DNA of 64,000 bases from Mycolicibacterium diernhoferi (GCF_019456655.1 NZ_CP080332.1:4650001-4714000); one strand, 5' to 3'. Positions 36,827 to 47,393 are shown, counted from the stretch's first letter. The notes: generated from the letters alone by a model not told the origin. Made by a program: numbers and translations.

Positions 36827-38029
36827 ATGGCCGAGGAACTTCCGTCGCCACGGGTCAGGGAGTTGATCCGGCAGTGCGCGCAGATTGTGGTCGGCGCCCG
36901 CCCGGAATGGCTCGAAGAACTGGACCAGGCGGTGTTGGCGGCGAGCCCGGTGATCGCCGCCGACCCCGAGCTGGCCGCCGCGGTGAGCCGCAGCAATCGC
37001 GCCAACCTGTTCTTCTGGGGCACCGCCAACGTCCGCGATCCGGGTGCACCGGTACCGCCGAACACCGGACCGGAGCCGCTGACCATCGCCCGCGAGCTGG
37101 TGCGCCGCGGTATCGATGCGTTCCCCCTCGACGCCTACCGGGTCGGCGAGGGTGTGGCCTGGCGCCGGCTGATGGAGATCGCCTTCGAGCTGACCAGCGA
37201 CCCCGCCGAGTTGCACGACGTGCTGCAGACCTGCTCGCGCTCCATCAGCGCGTTCGTCGATGCGACGTTGGCCGGCATCGCCGCCCAGATCGAGCTGGAG
37301 CGCGACGAACTGACCCGCGGCAGCCTCGCCGAACGGCGCGAGACCGTCACGCTGCTACTGGAGGGCGCCCCGATCCCCCGGGACCGCGCCGAGCACCGGC
37401 TCGGCTACGCGCTGACCGGCAGTCACACCGCGGCCGTCATCTGGACCGACAGTCACGCCGGGGACCTGGCGAGGCTGGACAGGGCCGCCGAGGCGGTCGG
37501 CCGTGCCGGCGGCGGGCGACCGCTGAGTGTGCTGGCCAGCACCGCGACCCGCTGGGTGTGGACGCCCGGCGGTGTCGACAGCGACGCGGTGGCGGCCTCG
37601 ATCGCGGTGTACCCCGATGTCCGGGTCGCCATCGGCACCGCCGGTGACGGGGTGGGCGGGTTCCGGCGCAGTCATGTCGAGGCCATCACCACCCAGCAGA
37701 TGATGGCGCGGCTACATTCACCGCAGCAGCTCGCGCGGTTCACCGACGTCGAGATGGTCTCGCTGATCACCGCAGACCCCGACCGGGCAGGCGAATTCGT
37801 CGGTCGGGTACTGGGCGACTTCGCCGGAGCCGGGGCCGAATTGCAGGACGCGGTCAGGGTATTCGTGGCCAGTCAGTGCAATGCCTCGCGCGCGGCGGCC
37901 CGGCTCTACACACATCGCAACACCCTGCTGCGCCGGCTCACCCGCGCCGACGAACTGCTCCCCGCGCCGTTGGCCCAGTGCAGCGTCGACGTGGCGGTCG
38001 CGTTGGATGTGCTGCGCTGGACCGGGTAG
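36827..38029 (+). CDS. PucR/CdaR-type transcriptional regulator
   Basis: A 400-residue protein with a long sensory region (including FELTSDPAELHDVLQTCSRS) and a GGDEF-like degenerate centre, followed by a C-terminal PucR helix-turn-helix (LQDAVRVFVASQCNASRAAA, RLYTHRNTLLRRLTRADELL). Family members control catabolic operons in response to small metabolites. Divergent from the EthA-like gene, which is its likely target. Appears leaderless. Confidence 0.85.
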   Translation: MAEELPSPRVRELIRQCAQIVVGARPEWLEELDQAVLAASPVIAADPELAAAVSRSNRANLFFWGTANVRDPGAPVPPNTGPEPLTIARELVRRGIDAFPLDAYRVGEGVAWRRLMEIAFELTSDPAELHDVLQTCSRSISAFVDATLAGIAAQIELERDELTRGSLAERRETVTLLLEGAPIPRDRAEHRLGYALTGSHTAAVIWTDSHAGDLARLDRAAEAVGRAGGGRPLSVLASTATRWVWTPGGVDSDAVAASIAVYPDVRVAIGTAGDGVGGFRRSHVEAITTQQMMARLHSPQQLARFTDVEMVSLITADPDRAGEFVGRVLGDFAGAGAELQDAVRVFVASQCNASRAAARLYTHRNTLLRRLTRADELLPAPLAQCSVDVAVALDVLRWTG

Positions 38030-38050
38030 CCGGTCAGTCGACGGCCGCTT

Positions 38051-38416
38051 TCAGTCGAACGCAGCGTCGAGGTAGCGCAGCGCCTCGGCCTTGCTCAGGC
38101 CCTGCGCCCGGGCCGTCTCGGCGAAGGCGTGCGCGGCGGCGGCCATCGCGTTCTCGGCAGGATCGACGCTGGCCACGAAAGTGCCGAACCGGCCTCGGGT
38201 TTCGAGGACGCCTGCGGTTTCCAGCTCGCGGTAGGCCCGGGCCACGGTGTTCACCGCGAGGCCGACCTGCCCGGCGAGATCCCGGACCGTCGGCAGCCGG
38301 GTGCCGGGCGTGAGTCGTCCGTCACGCACCCCATCGATGATCTGCGTGCGCAACTGTTCGAACAGCGGAGATCCGGCCTGGTGATCCAGCCGCACCCATT
38401 CCCCCAGACCGCCCAC
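38051..38416 (-). CDS. GntR-family regulator, YtrA-like (Rv1152-like)
   Basis: A 121-residue protein: winged helix [60 protein letters not shown], then a short helical tail without a large effector domain, as in YtrA-type GntR. Size and position beside the sirtuin match Rv1152. GTG start at 38416 is 6 nt from a CATACT -10. A longer frame upstream is out of keeping with the family. Confidence 0.85.
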   Translation of the reverse strand: MGGLGEWVRLDHQAGSPLFEQLRTQIIDGVRDGRLTPGTRLPTVRDLAGQVGLAVNTVARAYRELETAGVLETRGRFGTFVASVDPAENAMAAAAHAFAETARAQGLSKAEALRYLDAAFD

Positions 38417-38422
38417 GTGCCC

Positions 38423-38446
38423 AGTATGTCGCACGCGCGATAGTTT
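38423..38446. promoter_or_regulatory. Divergent leaderless promoters of gntR and sirtuin
   Basis: The 36-bp gap contains CATACT on the minus strand (38428-38423), 6 nt before the gntR GTG, and TAGTTT on the plus strand (38441-38446), 6 nt before the sirtuin GTG. Confidence 0.5.
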
Positions 38447-38452
38447 GGTCAG

Positions 38453-39166
38453 GTGCGAGTGACGTTGCTGAGCGGCGCGGGCATGTCCGCCGAGAGCGGT
38501 GTGCCCACGTTCCGCGATGTCGAGACCGGTTTGTGGGCACACGTCGACCCCTACGAGATTTCCAGCAGTGACGGCTGGCAGCGGCACCCGGAGCGGGTGT
38601 GGGCCTGGTATCTGTGGCGGCACTACATGATGAGCGCCGTCGACCCGAACCCCGGCCATCTGGCGGTGGCCGCCTGGGAGGACTACGCCGAGGTGCACGT
38701 CGTCACCCAGAACGTGGACAACCTGCACGAACGGGCCGGTAGCAGCCGGGTGCACCACCTGCACGGCAGCCTGTTCGAGTTCCGCTGCGACCGGTGCCAC
38801 ACCCCGTACAGCGGCGAGCTGCCCGCCATGCCGGAACCGGTCGAGATGATCGATCCGCCGCGCTGTTCGTGCGGCGGGCTGATCCGGCCCAATGTGGTCT
38901 GGTTCGGCGAGGGTCTGCCCGATGACGCCTGGGATGCCTCGGTGCAGGCCGTGGCCAAGGCCGATGTGGTGATCGTGGTCGGTACGTCGTCGGTGGTCTA
39001 CCCGGCCGCGGGTCTGCCGGAGGCCGCGCTGGCCAACGGCATCCCGGTCATCGAGGTGAACCCGCAGGAGACGCCGCTGTCGGCGGCTGCCACCGCCGTG
39101 GTGCGGGAATCCTCGGCGACCGCCCTGCCCGATCTGCTGCAGCGGCTGCCCAAGCTGCTGAGCTGA
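38453..39166 (+). CDS. cobB: Sirtuin, NAD-dependent protein deacylase (Rv1151c-like)
   Basis: A 237-residue class III sirtuin. [15 protein letters not shown] (NAD site), [12 protein letters not shown], catalytic His104 in [11 protein letters not shown], zinc Cys pairs CDRCH and CSCGG, and [13 protein letters not shown]. Tyr53 and Arg56 in WYLWR fit the Y-x-x-R signature of desuccinylase-type sirtuins, so removal of both acetyl and succinyl groups is expected. In mycobacteria this sirtuin reactivates acetyl-CoA synthetase, which links it to the acetate symporters in the window. GTG start. Confidence 0.93.
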   Translation: MRVTLLSGAGMSAESGVPTFRDVETGLWAHVDPYEISSSDGWQRHPERVWAWYLWRHYMMSAVDPNPGHLAVAAWEDYAEVHVVTQNVDNLHERAGSSRVHHLHGSLFEFRCDRCHTPYSGELPAMPEPVEMIDPPRCSCGGLIRPNVVWFGEGLPDDAWDASVQAVAKADVVIVVGTSSVVYPAAGLPEAALANGIPVIEVNPQETPLSAAATAVVRESSATALPDLLQRLPKLLS

Positions 39167-39169
39167 CCC

Positions 39170-39799
39170 CTACGGCCGGCTGGCACGCCCGAGGGCGAAC
39201 TCGGTGACCGGCAGCGGTACCCAGGCCGGGAAGGTCTGCGCGCGCCGGGCGGTGGCCACCGAGAAGCCGGCCGCGGCGATCGACGCTTCGGTGTTGCGGT
39301 GGGTGTGGCAGTTGCCGAGCAGCCGCGGCCACACCGTCGCGTCGGCCACCTTCTGCAGCGTCCCGCGCGCCCCGACGCCGGCCACATGCTCCAGATACCG
39401 CAGTTCGCCACCGGGTTTGAGTACCGAATAGAGCTGGCGCACAACACCGTCGGGATCATCGACCGAACACAGCACCAGCGAGCACACCACGGCGTCGAAC
39501 GACTGATCTTCCTCGAAATCCTCGATCGCGGCGGTACTGACGGTCACCAGCACCGGCGCGGTGCGGGCGGCCTGGCGCGCCACCTCGGCGAGCCGGCGTT
39601 CAGGTTCCAGGGCGACCACCTCGGTGACACCGGCCGGGTAGTGCGCGAAGTTCGTTCCGGTTCCGGCGCCGACCTCCAGGACCCGGCCGGTCAGGCCGGC
39701 CAGGTTGGCCGTCCGCAGCCGGCGCAACGCTTCCGGTTCGTGCCCGGACAAGGCGATCCACAGCCGGGCGAAGAAGGGGTTGTCCACAAGATCACTCAT
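39170..39799 (-). CDS. Class I SAM-dependent methyltransferase (Rv1147-like)
   Basis: A 209-residue protein starting MSDLVDNPFFARLWIALSGH. SAM motif I RVLEVGAGTGTNFAHY, acidic motif II VVALEPERRLAEVA, and VCSLVLCSVDDPDGVVRQLY, LKPGGELRYLEHV, as in UbiE/PEMT-like small methyltransferases. Its start overlaps the TetR stop by 8 bp, and both follow mmpL in one operon. M. tuberculosis carries Rv1147 next to mmpL13. A lipid substrate is plausible but unproven. Confidence 0.85.
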   Translation of the reverse strand: MSDLVDNPFFARLWIALSGHEPEALRRLRTANLAGLTGRVLEVGAGTGTNFAHYPAGVTEVVALEPERRLAEVARQAARTAPVLVTVSTAAIEDFEEDQSFDAVVCSLVLCSVDDPDGVVRQLYSVLKPGGELRYLEHVAGVGARGTLQKVADATVWPRLLGNCHTHRNTEASIAAAGFSVATARRAQTFPAWVPLPVTEFALGRASRP

Positions 39800-40493
39800 C
39801 CGGTTGCTCCTCGAGCTCCTTGAGTTTCGCGAGTTTCTCGATGGCCGCCCCGGGCTCGAGATCGGCCCCGATGAAGCCGATGGCGATGTGACCAGAGCAT
39901 ATCGACCGCAACACCCGGTCGGTGAACTCTTCGGCGTCACCCCAGGGCAGGTAGGGCTTGGCGATCAGCAGCGCCGCGACGCCGTGCGCGGCCGTCCACA
40001 GCTCCAGGGCCGCGGCCGTGGAATCCCCACGCGGGTAGACACCTTCATCCATCAGCCGCTCGATCGTGGCGCGCATGTGCACGAACGCCGAACTGGCCAG
40101 CGTCATGTCGACATCGCTGTCGGGCCGGCCCTCACCCATGGTCGCGATGCGGTACAGCTCCGGGGTCCGCCGCGCGAACCGCACATACGCCAAGCCCTGC
40201 GCGCGCAGCACCTCGATGGTCGAGCTCGCCTCGGTGGCGACGCGCTGCATCTCCTCGTCGAGCTGCTCGAAATACCGCGCGCAGACCGCGTCGAGCAGCG
40301 CGTCTTTATCGGCGAAGTGCAGGTAGATCGACGGCGAGGTCACCCCGACCCGTTGCGCGACGGCGCGGATCGCCACCGCCTTGGAATGCCCGGTCTCCAG
40401 CAGCAGATCGGTGGCGGCGTCGAGGATCTCCTCGCGCAGTTGCTCACCGGAGCCCCGCGCGGCTCTGCGGCGTTTGGGTGCTGGGGCGGACAC
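39792..40493 (-). CDS. TetR-family regulator
   Basis: A 233-residue protein (GTG start). HTH: REEILDAATDLLLETGHSKA, VAIRAVAQRVGVTSPSIYLH, FADKDALLDAVCARYFEQLD. The C-terminal ligand domain contains FARRTPELYRIATMGEGRP, of the type seen in TetR_C_33-like proteins. It starts 1 bp after the mmpL stop, so it is cotranscribed with the transporter and probably represses the operon at the palindrome over the mmpL -10. Confidence 0.9.
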   Translation of the reverse strand: MSAPAPKRRRAARGSGEQLREEILDAATDLLLETGHSKAVAIRAVAQRVGVTSPSIYLHFADKDALLDAVCARYFEQLDEEMQRVATEASSTIEVLRAQGLAYVRFARRTPELYRIATMGEGRPDSDVDMTLASSAFVHMRATIERLMDEGVYPRGDSTAAALELWTAAHGVAALLIAKPYLPWGDAEEFTDRVLRSICSGHIAIGFIGADLEPGAAIEKLAKLKELEEQPDE

Positions 40494-40494
40494 G

Positions 40495-42795
40495 CTAACC
40501 AGTGTCCGCTACCGCCACGGGCTGCTTTTCCCGGCGGTCGGGCTCGGGGTCCCCGGACTCGTTGATCCCGATCCGGGCGTGCAGCCGGACCAGCGGCGCC
40601 GGAGCCCACCAGTTCCACCGGCCGAGCAGGTGCATGAAGGCCGGCACCAGCACCATCCGCACCAGGGTGGCGTCGACCAGCACCGCCAGTGTGAGTCCGA
40701 CGCCGAACATCCGCATGAAGGACACCTCGGCGGCGATCAGCGCCGCGAAGGATATCGACATGACCAGCGCCGCGGCGGTGATCACCCGGCCGGTGCGGGC
40801 CAGCCCGAGCGCCACCGCCTCGTCGTTGTCGGCCCGCGCCGACGATTCGGCCCCGTCGGCCCGCGCCGACGATTCAGACCTCTCGCGGCGGGCCAGCCAG
40901 TTCTCCCGGATCCGGGCCAGCAGGAACACCTCGTAATCCATGGACAGGCCGAAGGCTATGCAGAACAGCAGCACCGGCATGTTGGCCACCAGGGTGCCGG
41001 TCGAGGTCGTGCCCAGCGCCCAGAGGTGCCCCTCCTGGAAGATCCAGACCAGGGCCCCGAACGCGGCGGTCAACGAGAGAATGTTGAGCGCAATGGCTTT
41101 CACCGGGAGCACGATGCTGCCGGTGAGCAGGAACAGCAGCCCGAAGGTGATGACGGCGATCAGCCCGAGCACCCACGGCAGCCGGTCGGTGATCGCCGTG
41201 ACGCTGTCCCGGTTGATCTGCGCGATACCGGTCAGCTGCACGTCATGCCCGCCCGGCCCGGGCACCGCGTGCAGCGCGTCGAGCTGGGTTTCCGACGCGT
41301 CGGAGAACAGCGGTGCGCTGCTGCTGACGGTGAGGAAGGCGCTTCCGTCGGCGACGCCGGTCGCCGCCACCGGCGGCCCGGTCCTGGCACCGTCGACGAA
41401 GGTTCCGGTGGGAGCCGACACGGCGGTCACGGCGGCCACCTTCGACAGGCCGGCGGCGTAGTGCTCGAGATCGGCAGGAGCCAGCCCGTGCGCGTCGGGG
41501 ACGACGATGCTCACCGCGGTCGCCGAGTTGTCCACGTAGTCGTTGCGCAGCTGATCGCCGACCTGATGCGCGGACGCCGACGCCGGCAGCACCCGGTCGT
41601 CGGGGAAGCCCCATTTGACCCCGAGGAACGGCGCGCCCAGCACCAGCAGCAGGGTCACGACGGCCAGCCCGAGCGGGACGGCGCGCCGCATCACCCGGTG
41701 CGTCCAGCGGTACCAGAACTGCTGCTCGACGGGTTTGGGCGCCGGGTCGGCCTTGCGGAACAGCCGCCGCACGTTCAGCGCGTCCATCCGGTCACCGAGC
41801 AGCCAGATCGCCGCCGGGGTGACGACGACGGCGGCCAGCGCCGCGAAGCCGACGGTGGCCACACCGGCGTAGGCGAAGGATTTCAGGAAGTACATCGGGA
41901 ACAGCAGCATCGCCACCATGGACAGGGCGACCGTGGTCGCCGAGAACACCACGGTCCGCCCGGCGGTGGCCATGGTGCGGATCAGCGCCCGTTCCCGCGG
42001 GACGCCGTCGGCGAGTTCGTCGCGGTAGCGGCTGATGATCAGCAGGGTGTAGTCGATGGCCAGCGCCAGCCCCATCGCGATGGACAGGTTGAGCGCGAAG
42101 ATCGAGACGTCGGTGCTGAAGGTGATGAGCCGCAACACCGACATCGACCCGAGGATGGCCATCCCGCCGACGGCCATCGGGACCGCCGCGGCGACCAGAC
42201 CGCCGAACACCCACACCAGCACCAGGAAGCTGAGCGGGATGGCGATGGCCTCCATGCGCAGCAGATCCTTTTCGGTCTGGGCGTTGATCTGCGCGTAGAC
42301 CATGGCGGTGCCGCCGGAGCGGATGGTCAGGCCGGGCCGGTCGTGGACGAGTTCGTCGGACAACGCCTTGGCGTACTTCTGGGCGTCGTTCTCCCCGCCG
42401 GTGATGCCCGCGACGATGAGACCGGATTTCTGGTCGGTGCTGATCAGTTCGGTCGAGGCGGGCGGCGGGACGGTCCAGGCCGAGGCGACCTGGGCGACGT
42501 GCGGCGAGTGCGCCAACCGGTCGGCGATGTCGGTGCCGGCGGCGGTGGCCGCCGGGCTGTGTACCCCGTCGTCGGAGGTGACGGTGATCAGCAGCTGCAT
42601 GTCGCCCTGATCGAACTTCTCGGTGAGCAGTGCGGAGGCCTGCGCGGATTCCGAGGTGGGGTCCTGGAAGCCACCCGCGGACAGGGTCTTGGCGACCGGG
42701 ATCCCGAAGATCGCGGCGGCGACCATGATGAGGGCCGCGATGGCGAGCACCCGGCGTGGGGCGGCTATCGCGAGCCGGGCGATTCGGTTCAGCAC
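40495..42795 (-). CDS. mmpL13: MmpL13-like RND/MMPL transporter, intact
   Basis: A 766-residue MMPL transporter with two six-helix repeats. First repeat: AIPLSFLVLVWVFGGLVAAA, LNLSIAMGLALAIDYTLLII (Asp-Tyr pair for proton relay), ATAGRTVVFSATTVALSMVA. Second: PVLLFCIAFGLSMDYEVFLL, TGRVITAAALVMSISFAALI. GTG at 42795 with GGAGGG upstream. I recall M. tuberculosis mmpL13 as two genes (13a and 13b) of combined similar length, so this is an unbroken form. A 27-nt repeat duplicates SSARAD in the loop near residues 640-660. Exports lipids or drugs; cargo unknown. Confidence 0.88.
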   Translation of the reverse strand: MLNRIARLAIAAPRRVLAIAALIMVAAAIFGIPVAKTLSAGGFQDPTSESAQASALLTEKFDQGDMQLLITVTSDDGVHSPAATAAGTDIADRLAHSPHVAQVASAWTVPPPASTELISTDQKSGLIVAGITGGENDAQKYAKALSDELVHDRPGLTIRSGGTAMVYAQINAQTEKDLLRMEAIAIPLSFLVLVWVFGGLVAAAVPMAVGGMAILGSMSVLRLITFSTDVSIFALNLSIAMGLALAIDYTLLIISRYRDELADGVPRERALIRTMATAGRTVVFSATTVALSMVAMLLFPMYFLKSFAYAGVATVGFAALAAVVVTPAAIWLLGDRMDALNVRRLFRKADPAPKPVEQQFWYRWTHRVMRRAVPLGLAVVTLLLVLGAPFLGVKWGFPDDRVLPASASAHQVGDQLRNDYVDNSATAVSIVVPDAHGLAPADLEHYAAGLSKVAAVTAVSAPTGTFVDGARTGPPVAATGVADGSAFLTVSSSAPLFSDASETQLDALHAVPGPGGHDVQLTGIAQINRDSVTAITDRLPWVLGLIAVITFGLLFLLTGSIVLPVKAIALNILSLTAAFGALVWIFQEGHLWALGTTSTGTLVANMPVLLFCIAFGLSMDYEVFLLARIRENWLARRERSESSARADGAESSARADNDEAVALGLARTGRVITAAALVMSISFAALIAAEVSFMRMFGVGLTLAVLVDATLVRMVLVPAFMHLLGRWNWWAPAPLVRLHARIGINESGDPEPDRREKQPVAVADTG

Positions 42796-42824
42796 GAGCG
42801 GTCCCTCCGAAGTGGCATATCGCC

Positions 42825-42856
42825 GTTAAGTTAACAATGATAAGTCAGGCCGTCAA
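42825..42856 (-). promoter_or_regulatory. Promoter and operator of the mmpL-tetR-methyltransferase operon
   Basis: On the minus strand TTGACG (42856-42851), 17-nt spacer, TAACTT (42833-42828). The palindrome GTTAA-G-TTAAC (42825-42835) covers the -10, a usual place for TetR repression. The expected start of transcription is about 26 nt before the GTG. Confidence 0.55.
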
Positions 42857-43256
42857 CGCTGTCGCACCGCTCTTGATACGAGCGGACCCGGGCTCCGGTT
42901 CACCCCGGGCCCGGCGGCCACACCCCGCGGCCCCACGCCGAGCGTGAAGCCCCTGCGGGAATTCCCGGATTTCGCCGCAGAGGTTTCACGCTCACGTCCA
43001 GACAGGCGCTCGTCGACACCACCAGCACCATCAGTCACTTCTGTAACAGCGAAAATCGTCGACACGCGCCACTCGGCCTACTAGTGAGTAAGAATTTGCT
43101 GAGCGTCGGGGTGAAACCAGGGGTCCCGGCAAACTTTCAGCCACCTGGGGGCGACCTCGAAGGTCTGCCATATGCGCAGCTCAGGGGCCAGTTTGCAGCA
43201 TATCCCCAGCCCGGTTCCCAGCTCGCCAGCAGCCTAAACCTACCCGGCGGTAAGAA
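42857..43256. other. Gap without a supported gene
   Basis: About 400 bp of mixed composition. Short frames exist (for example from 43084) but none has a ribosome binding site and protein-like composition together. No repeat or RNA structure stands out. Confidence 0.4.
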
Positions 43257-43442
43257 TTGCCACGAATTTCCGAACCTGAGCTCAAAGATCTCTTAATCGG
43301 CGGTCATACAGTTCTTGGCATGTGGATCGACGACACCAGCGCAGATGTCATCAAAGTTGATTTCGACGCCCTGTACCACGGGGATGTCCTGGTCGAGGGT
43401 GACACCTCAGAACAGTTCCCAGACCTCGCCACCGCGGTCTGA
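43257..43442 (+). CDS. Possible 61-residue hypothetical protein
   Basis: A TTG-initiated frame after GGTAAG; an ATG at 43320 would give 40 residues (MWIDDTSADVIKVDFDALYH ...). Acidic, with the pattern ADVIKVDFDALYHGDVLVEG that looks like beta structure. It is followed by hairpins (43456-43475 and 43493-43541), consistent with a short transcribed gene. I do not recognise it. Confidence 0.4.
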   Translation: MPRISEPELKDLLIGGHTVLGMWIDDTSADVIKVDFDALYHGDVLVEGDTSEQFPDLATAV

Positions 43443-43455
43443 CCCGACCGTCCCA

Positions 43456-43475
43456 TGAGGCCGTACACGGCCTCA
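43456..43475. terminator. Small hairpin after the hypothetical gene
   Basis: Arms TGAGGCCGT (43456-43464) and ACGGCCTCA (43467-43475) with 2 nt between. It lies 14 bp beyond the stop codon. Confidence 0.4.
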
Positions 43476-43492
43476 CCGTGGCTCTGACAAGA

Positions 43493-43541
43493 ACCGCCCG
43501 ATCGAACACCGCGAGTTTCCTCGCGGGTCCGACCGGGCGGT
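43493..43541. terminator. Bidirectional terminator-like hairpin
   Basis: Outer arms ACCGCCCG (43493-43500) and CGGGCGGT (43534-43541), inner arms CGCGAG (43510-43515) and CTCGCG (43520-43525), loop TTTC, then TCTTTGTCTC. It lies between the hypothetical gene and the convergent nitronate monooxygenase-like gene. Confidence 0.65.
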
Positions 43542-43571
43542 CTTTGTCTCTACGGAGCAGGCCGGTACAGC

Positions 43572-45337
<1,766 letters not shown>

Positions 45338-45380
45338 GTTTCGTACTTCCTTTCCGAAATTTTGACGAAGCGTTTGCTTT

Positions 45381-46463
45381 CTAGGCCCAGTCTTTGAGGA
45401 CGGCGTCGTTGTCGGCGCCGACCGACGGCGGGGCCGACGGCACGTCGGGCACGCTGCGCGAGAACCGCGGGGCGGGCATCGGCTGCAGACCGTGCGCGGT
45501 CTCGTAGAAGGTGGAGCGCTCGGTGACGTGCGGTTCGGTGAGCACCTCCCCGAAGGACAGCACCGGCGTGGCGCAGGCGTCCGAGCCGGCGAAGATCTGC
45601 GCCCACTCGTCGCGGGTCTTGGTCTTGAACACCTCGGTGAAGGTGGTCCGCAGTTCTTCCCATCGGCTGATGTCGTTCTGGGCCGGCAGGGACGCCGGGT
45701 CCAGGCCCAGCTTCTCCAGCAGTTCGGCGTAGAACTGCGGCTCGATCGACCCGATCGCGAAGTACCTGCCGTCGGAGGTCTCGTAGGTGTCGTAGTAGGG
45801 CGCGCCGGTGTCGAGCATGTTGGTGCCGCGCTCGTCGGACCAGACGCCCTGGGCCCGGAAGGCCCACATCATCTGGACCAGGACCGAGGATCCGTCGATC
45901 ATCGCCGCGTCGACGACCTGGCCCTTGCCCGAGGTCTGCCGCTCCCACAGCGCCGAGAGGATGCCGAGCAGCAGGAACATCGACCCGCCGCCGAAGTCGC
46001 CGGCCAGGTTCAGCGGCGGCACCGGCTTCTCACCCTTGCGCCCGACGGCGTGCAGGACGCCGTTCAGCGAGATGTAGTTGATGTCGTGGCCGGCCTGCTG
46101 GGCCCGCGGGCCTTCCTGGCCCCAGCCGGTCATCCGGGCGTAGACCAGCTTCTCGTTGACCTCGGCGCAGTCCTGCGGCCCCAGCCCGAGGCGTTCGGTG
46201 ACACCGGGGCGGAAGCCCTCGATGAGCACATCGGCCTTGGCGACCAGTTGCAGCACCAGGGCCCGGCCCTCATCGGACTTGAGGTCCGCGGTGACCGAGC
46301 GCCGGTTGCGCAGCATCGGATCGCGCACCGCGCCGTCCTTGGCCGTCGGGCGCTCGATGCGCACCACGTCGGCGCCGAGATCGCCCAGGATCATCGCCGC
46401 GTGCGGGCCGGGGCCGATACCGGCCAGTTCGACGACTCGCAAACCTTGTAGAGGTCCCGCCAT
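45381..46463 (-). CDS. mcr: Alpha-methylacyl-CoA racemase (Mcr, CoA-transferase family III fold)
   Basis: A 360-residue protein, the length of M. tuberculosis Mcr. [79 protein letters not shown] (catalytic His-Asp region), [20 protein letters not shown] and [16 protein letters not shown]. It interconverts 2R and 2S methyl-branched acyl-CoAs so they can enter beta-oxidation (pristanoyl or cholesterol side chains). First gene of a racemase, SDR, flavoprotein transcript; divergent from the crotonase gene, as in the Rv1141-Rv1144 region. Confidence 0.93.
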   Translation of the reverse strand: MAGPLQGLRVVELAGIGPGPHAAMILGDLGADVVRIERPTAKDGAVRDPMLRNRRSVTADLKSDEGRALVLQLVAKADVLIEGFRPGVTERLGLGPQDCAEVNEKLVYARMTGWGQEGPRAQQAGHDINYISLNGVLHAVGRKGEKPVPPLNLAGDFGGGSMFLLLGILSALWERQTSGKGQVVDAAMIDGSSVLVQMMWAFRAQGVWSDERGTNMLDTGAPYYDTYETSDGRYFAIGSIEPQFYAELLEKLGLDPASLPAQNDISRWEELRTTFTEVFKTKTRDEWAQIFAGSDACATPVLSFGEVLTEPHVTERSTFYETAHGLQPMPAPRFSRSVPDVPSAPPSVGADNDAVLKDWA

Positions 46464-46517
46464 TGCTTCCGTCCTTCATCGTTTTTGAACGCCGCGGTGC
46501 CGGAGAACACCAATCGG

Positions 46518-46552
46518 TTGACCGGTGACATAGCTTACTTGTATAACCAAGT
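46518..46552 (+). promoter_or_regulatory. Promoter of the crotonase gene with overlapping inverted repeat
   Basis: TTGACC (46518-46523), 18-bp spacer, TATAAC (46542-46547). The -10 is exactly the spacer of ACTTG (46537-46541) and CAAGT (46548-46552), a possible repressor site. Confidence 0.5.
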
Positions 46553-46598
46553 CGACCGGCCGCGGGTCAACTTACCCGCCGAACCTGAGGGCGTACTG

Positions 46599-47393
46599 AT
46601 GACGTATCGCAGCATCGACCAGTTGACCGTGGAACTCTCCGATGGCGTGTTGTCGGTGACGCTGAACCGCCCCGACACCCTGAACTCGTTGTCGGAGGCG
46701 ATGCTGACCGGCATCGCCGAGGCCCTCACCCAGGCCGCCACCGACCCGGACGTCCGCGTCGTGAAGTTGTCCGGCGCCGGCCGCGGTTTCTGCTCCGGTG
46801 CCGGGATCAGCGCCGAGGACATCTCCGCCAAGAGCGTCAACGGCCCCGAGGTGGTGCTCGACGCCGCCAACGACGCGGTACGCGCCATCGTCGCGCTGCC
46901 CAAGCCGGTGGTCGCGGTGGTCCAGGGCCCGGCGGCCGGGGTCGGGGTATCACTGGCTACCGCCTGCGATGTCGTACTCGCTTCGGAGAAGGCGTTTTTC
47001 ATGCTCGCCTTCACCAAGATCGGTCTGATGCCCGACGGTGGCGCCTCGGCGTTGATCGCCGCGGCGGTCGGCCGCATCCGCGCCCAGCGGATGGCGCTGC
47101 TCGCCGAGCGGATCACCGCGGCCGAGGCCTACGACTGGGGTCTGGTCACCTCGGTGCACGCCCCCGAGGAACTCGACGCCGCGGTGGACAAGGTGCTGGC
47201 CACCCTGTCCGGCGGGCCGGCCGTCTCGCTGCGCAAGACCAAGCAGGCCATCAACGACGCCACCCTCACCGAACTGGAAGCGGCCATTGCCCGCGAGCGC
47301 GAAGGGCAGCTGATCCTGCTGACCTCCAAGGATTTCGCCGAAGGCACCAAGGCCTTCCAGGAAGGCCGCCGGGCCACCTTCAGCGATCACTGA
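46599..47393 (+). CDS. Enoyl-CoA hydratase/isomerase-family protein (EchA10/EchA11-like)
   Basis: A 264-residue crotonase: LSVTLNRPDTLNSLSEAMLT, GAGRGFCSGAGISAEDIS, VVAVVQGPAAGVGVSLATAC, TKIGLMPDGGASALIAAAVG. The two Glu residues of classical hydratases are not at their usual places (GVGV, and the Pro-Asp in LMPDGG), so it may be an isomerase or another crotonase reaction. ATG 46599 is preferred, with GAGGG about 8 nt upstream; the extension to 46485 would overlap its own promoter. Position opposite mcr matches echA10/echA11 of M. tuberculosis. Confidence 0.88.
   Translation: MTYRSIDQLTVELSDGVLSVTLNRPDTLNSLSEAMLTGIAEALTQAATDPDVRVVKLSGAGRGFCSGAGISAEDISAKSVNGPEVVLDAANDAVRAIVALPKPVVAVVQGPAAGVGVSLATACDVVLASEKAFFMLAFTKIGLMPDGGASALIAAAVGRIRAQRMALLAERITAAEAYDWGLVTSVHAPEELDAAVDKVLATLSGGPAVSLRKTKQAINDATLTELEAAIAREREGQLILLTSKDFAEGTKAFQEGRRATFSDH

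Noticed and set aside
40381..42834. 817-codon frame opposite the mmpL gene
   Set aside because: High-GC shadow: rich in Arg, Gly, His and Asp, no domains; the MMPL frame has clear helices and motifs.
46485..46598. N-terminal extension of the crotonase
   Set aside because: It would place coding sequence over a good TTGACC-18-TATAAC promoter, and family homology begins at the ATG at 46599.
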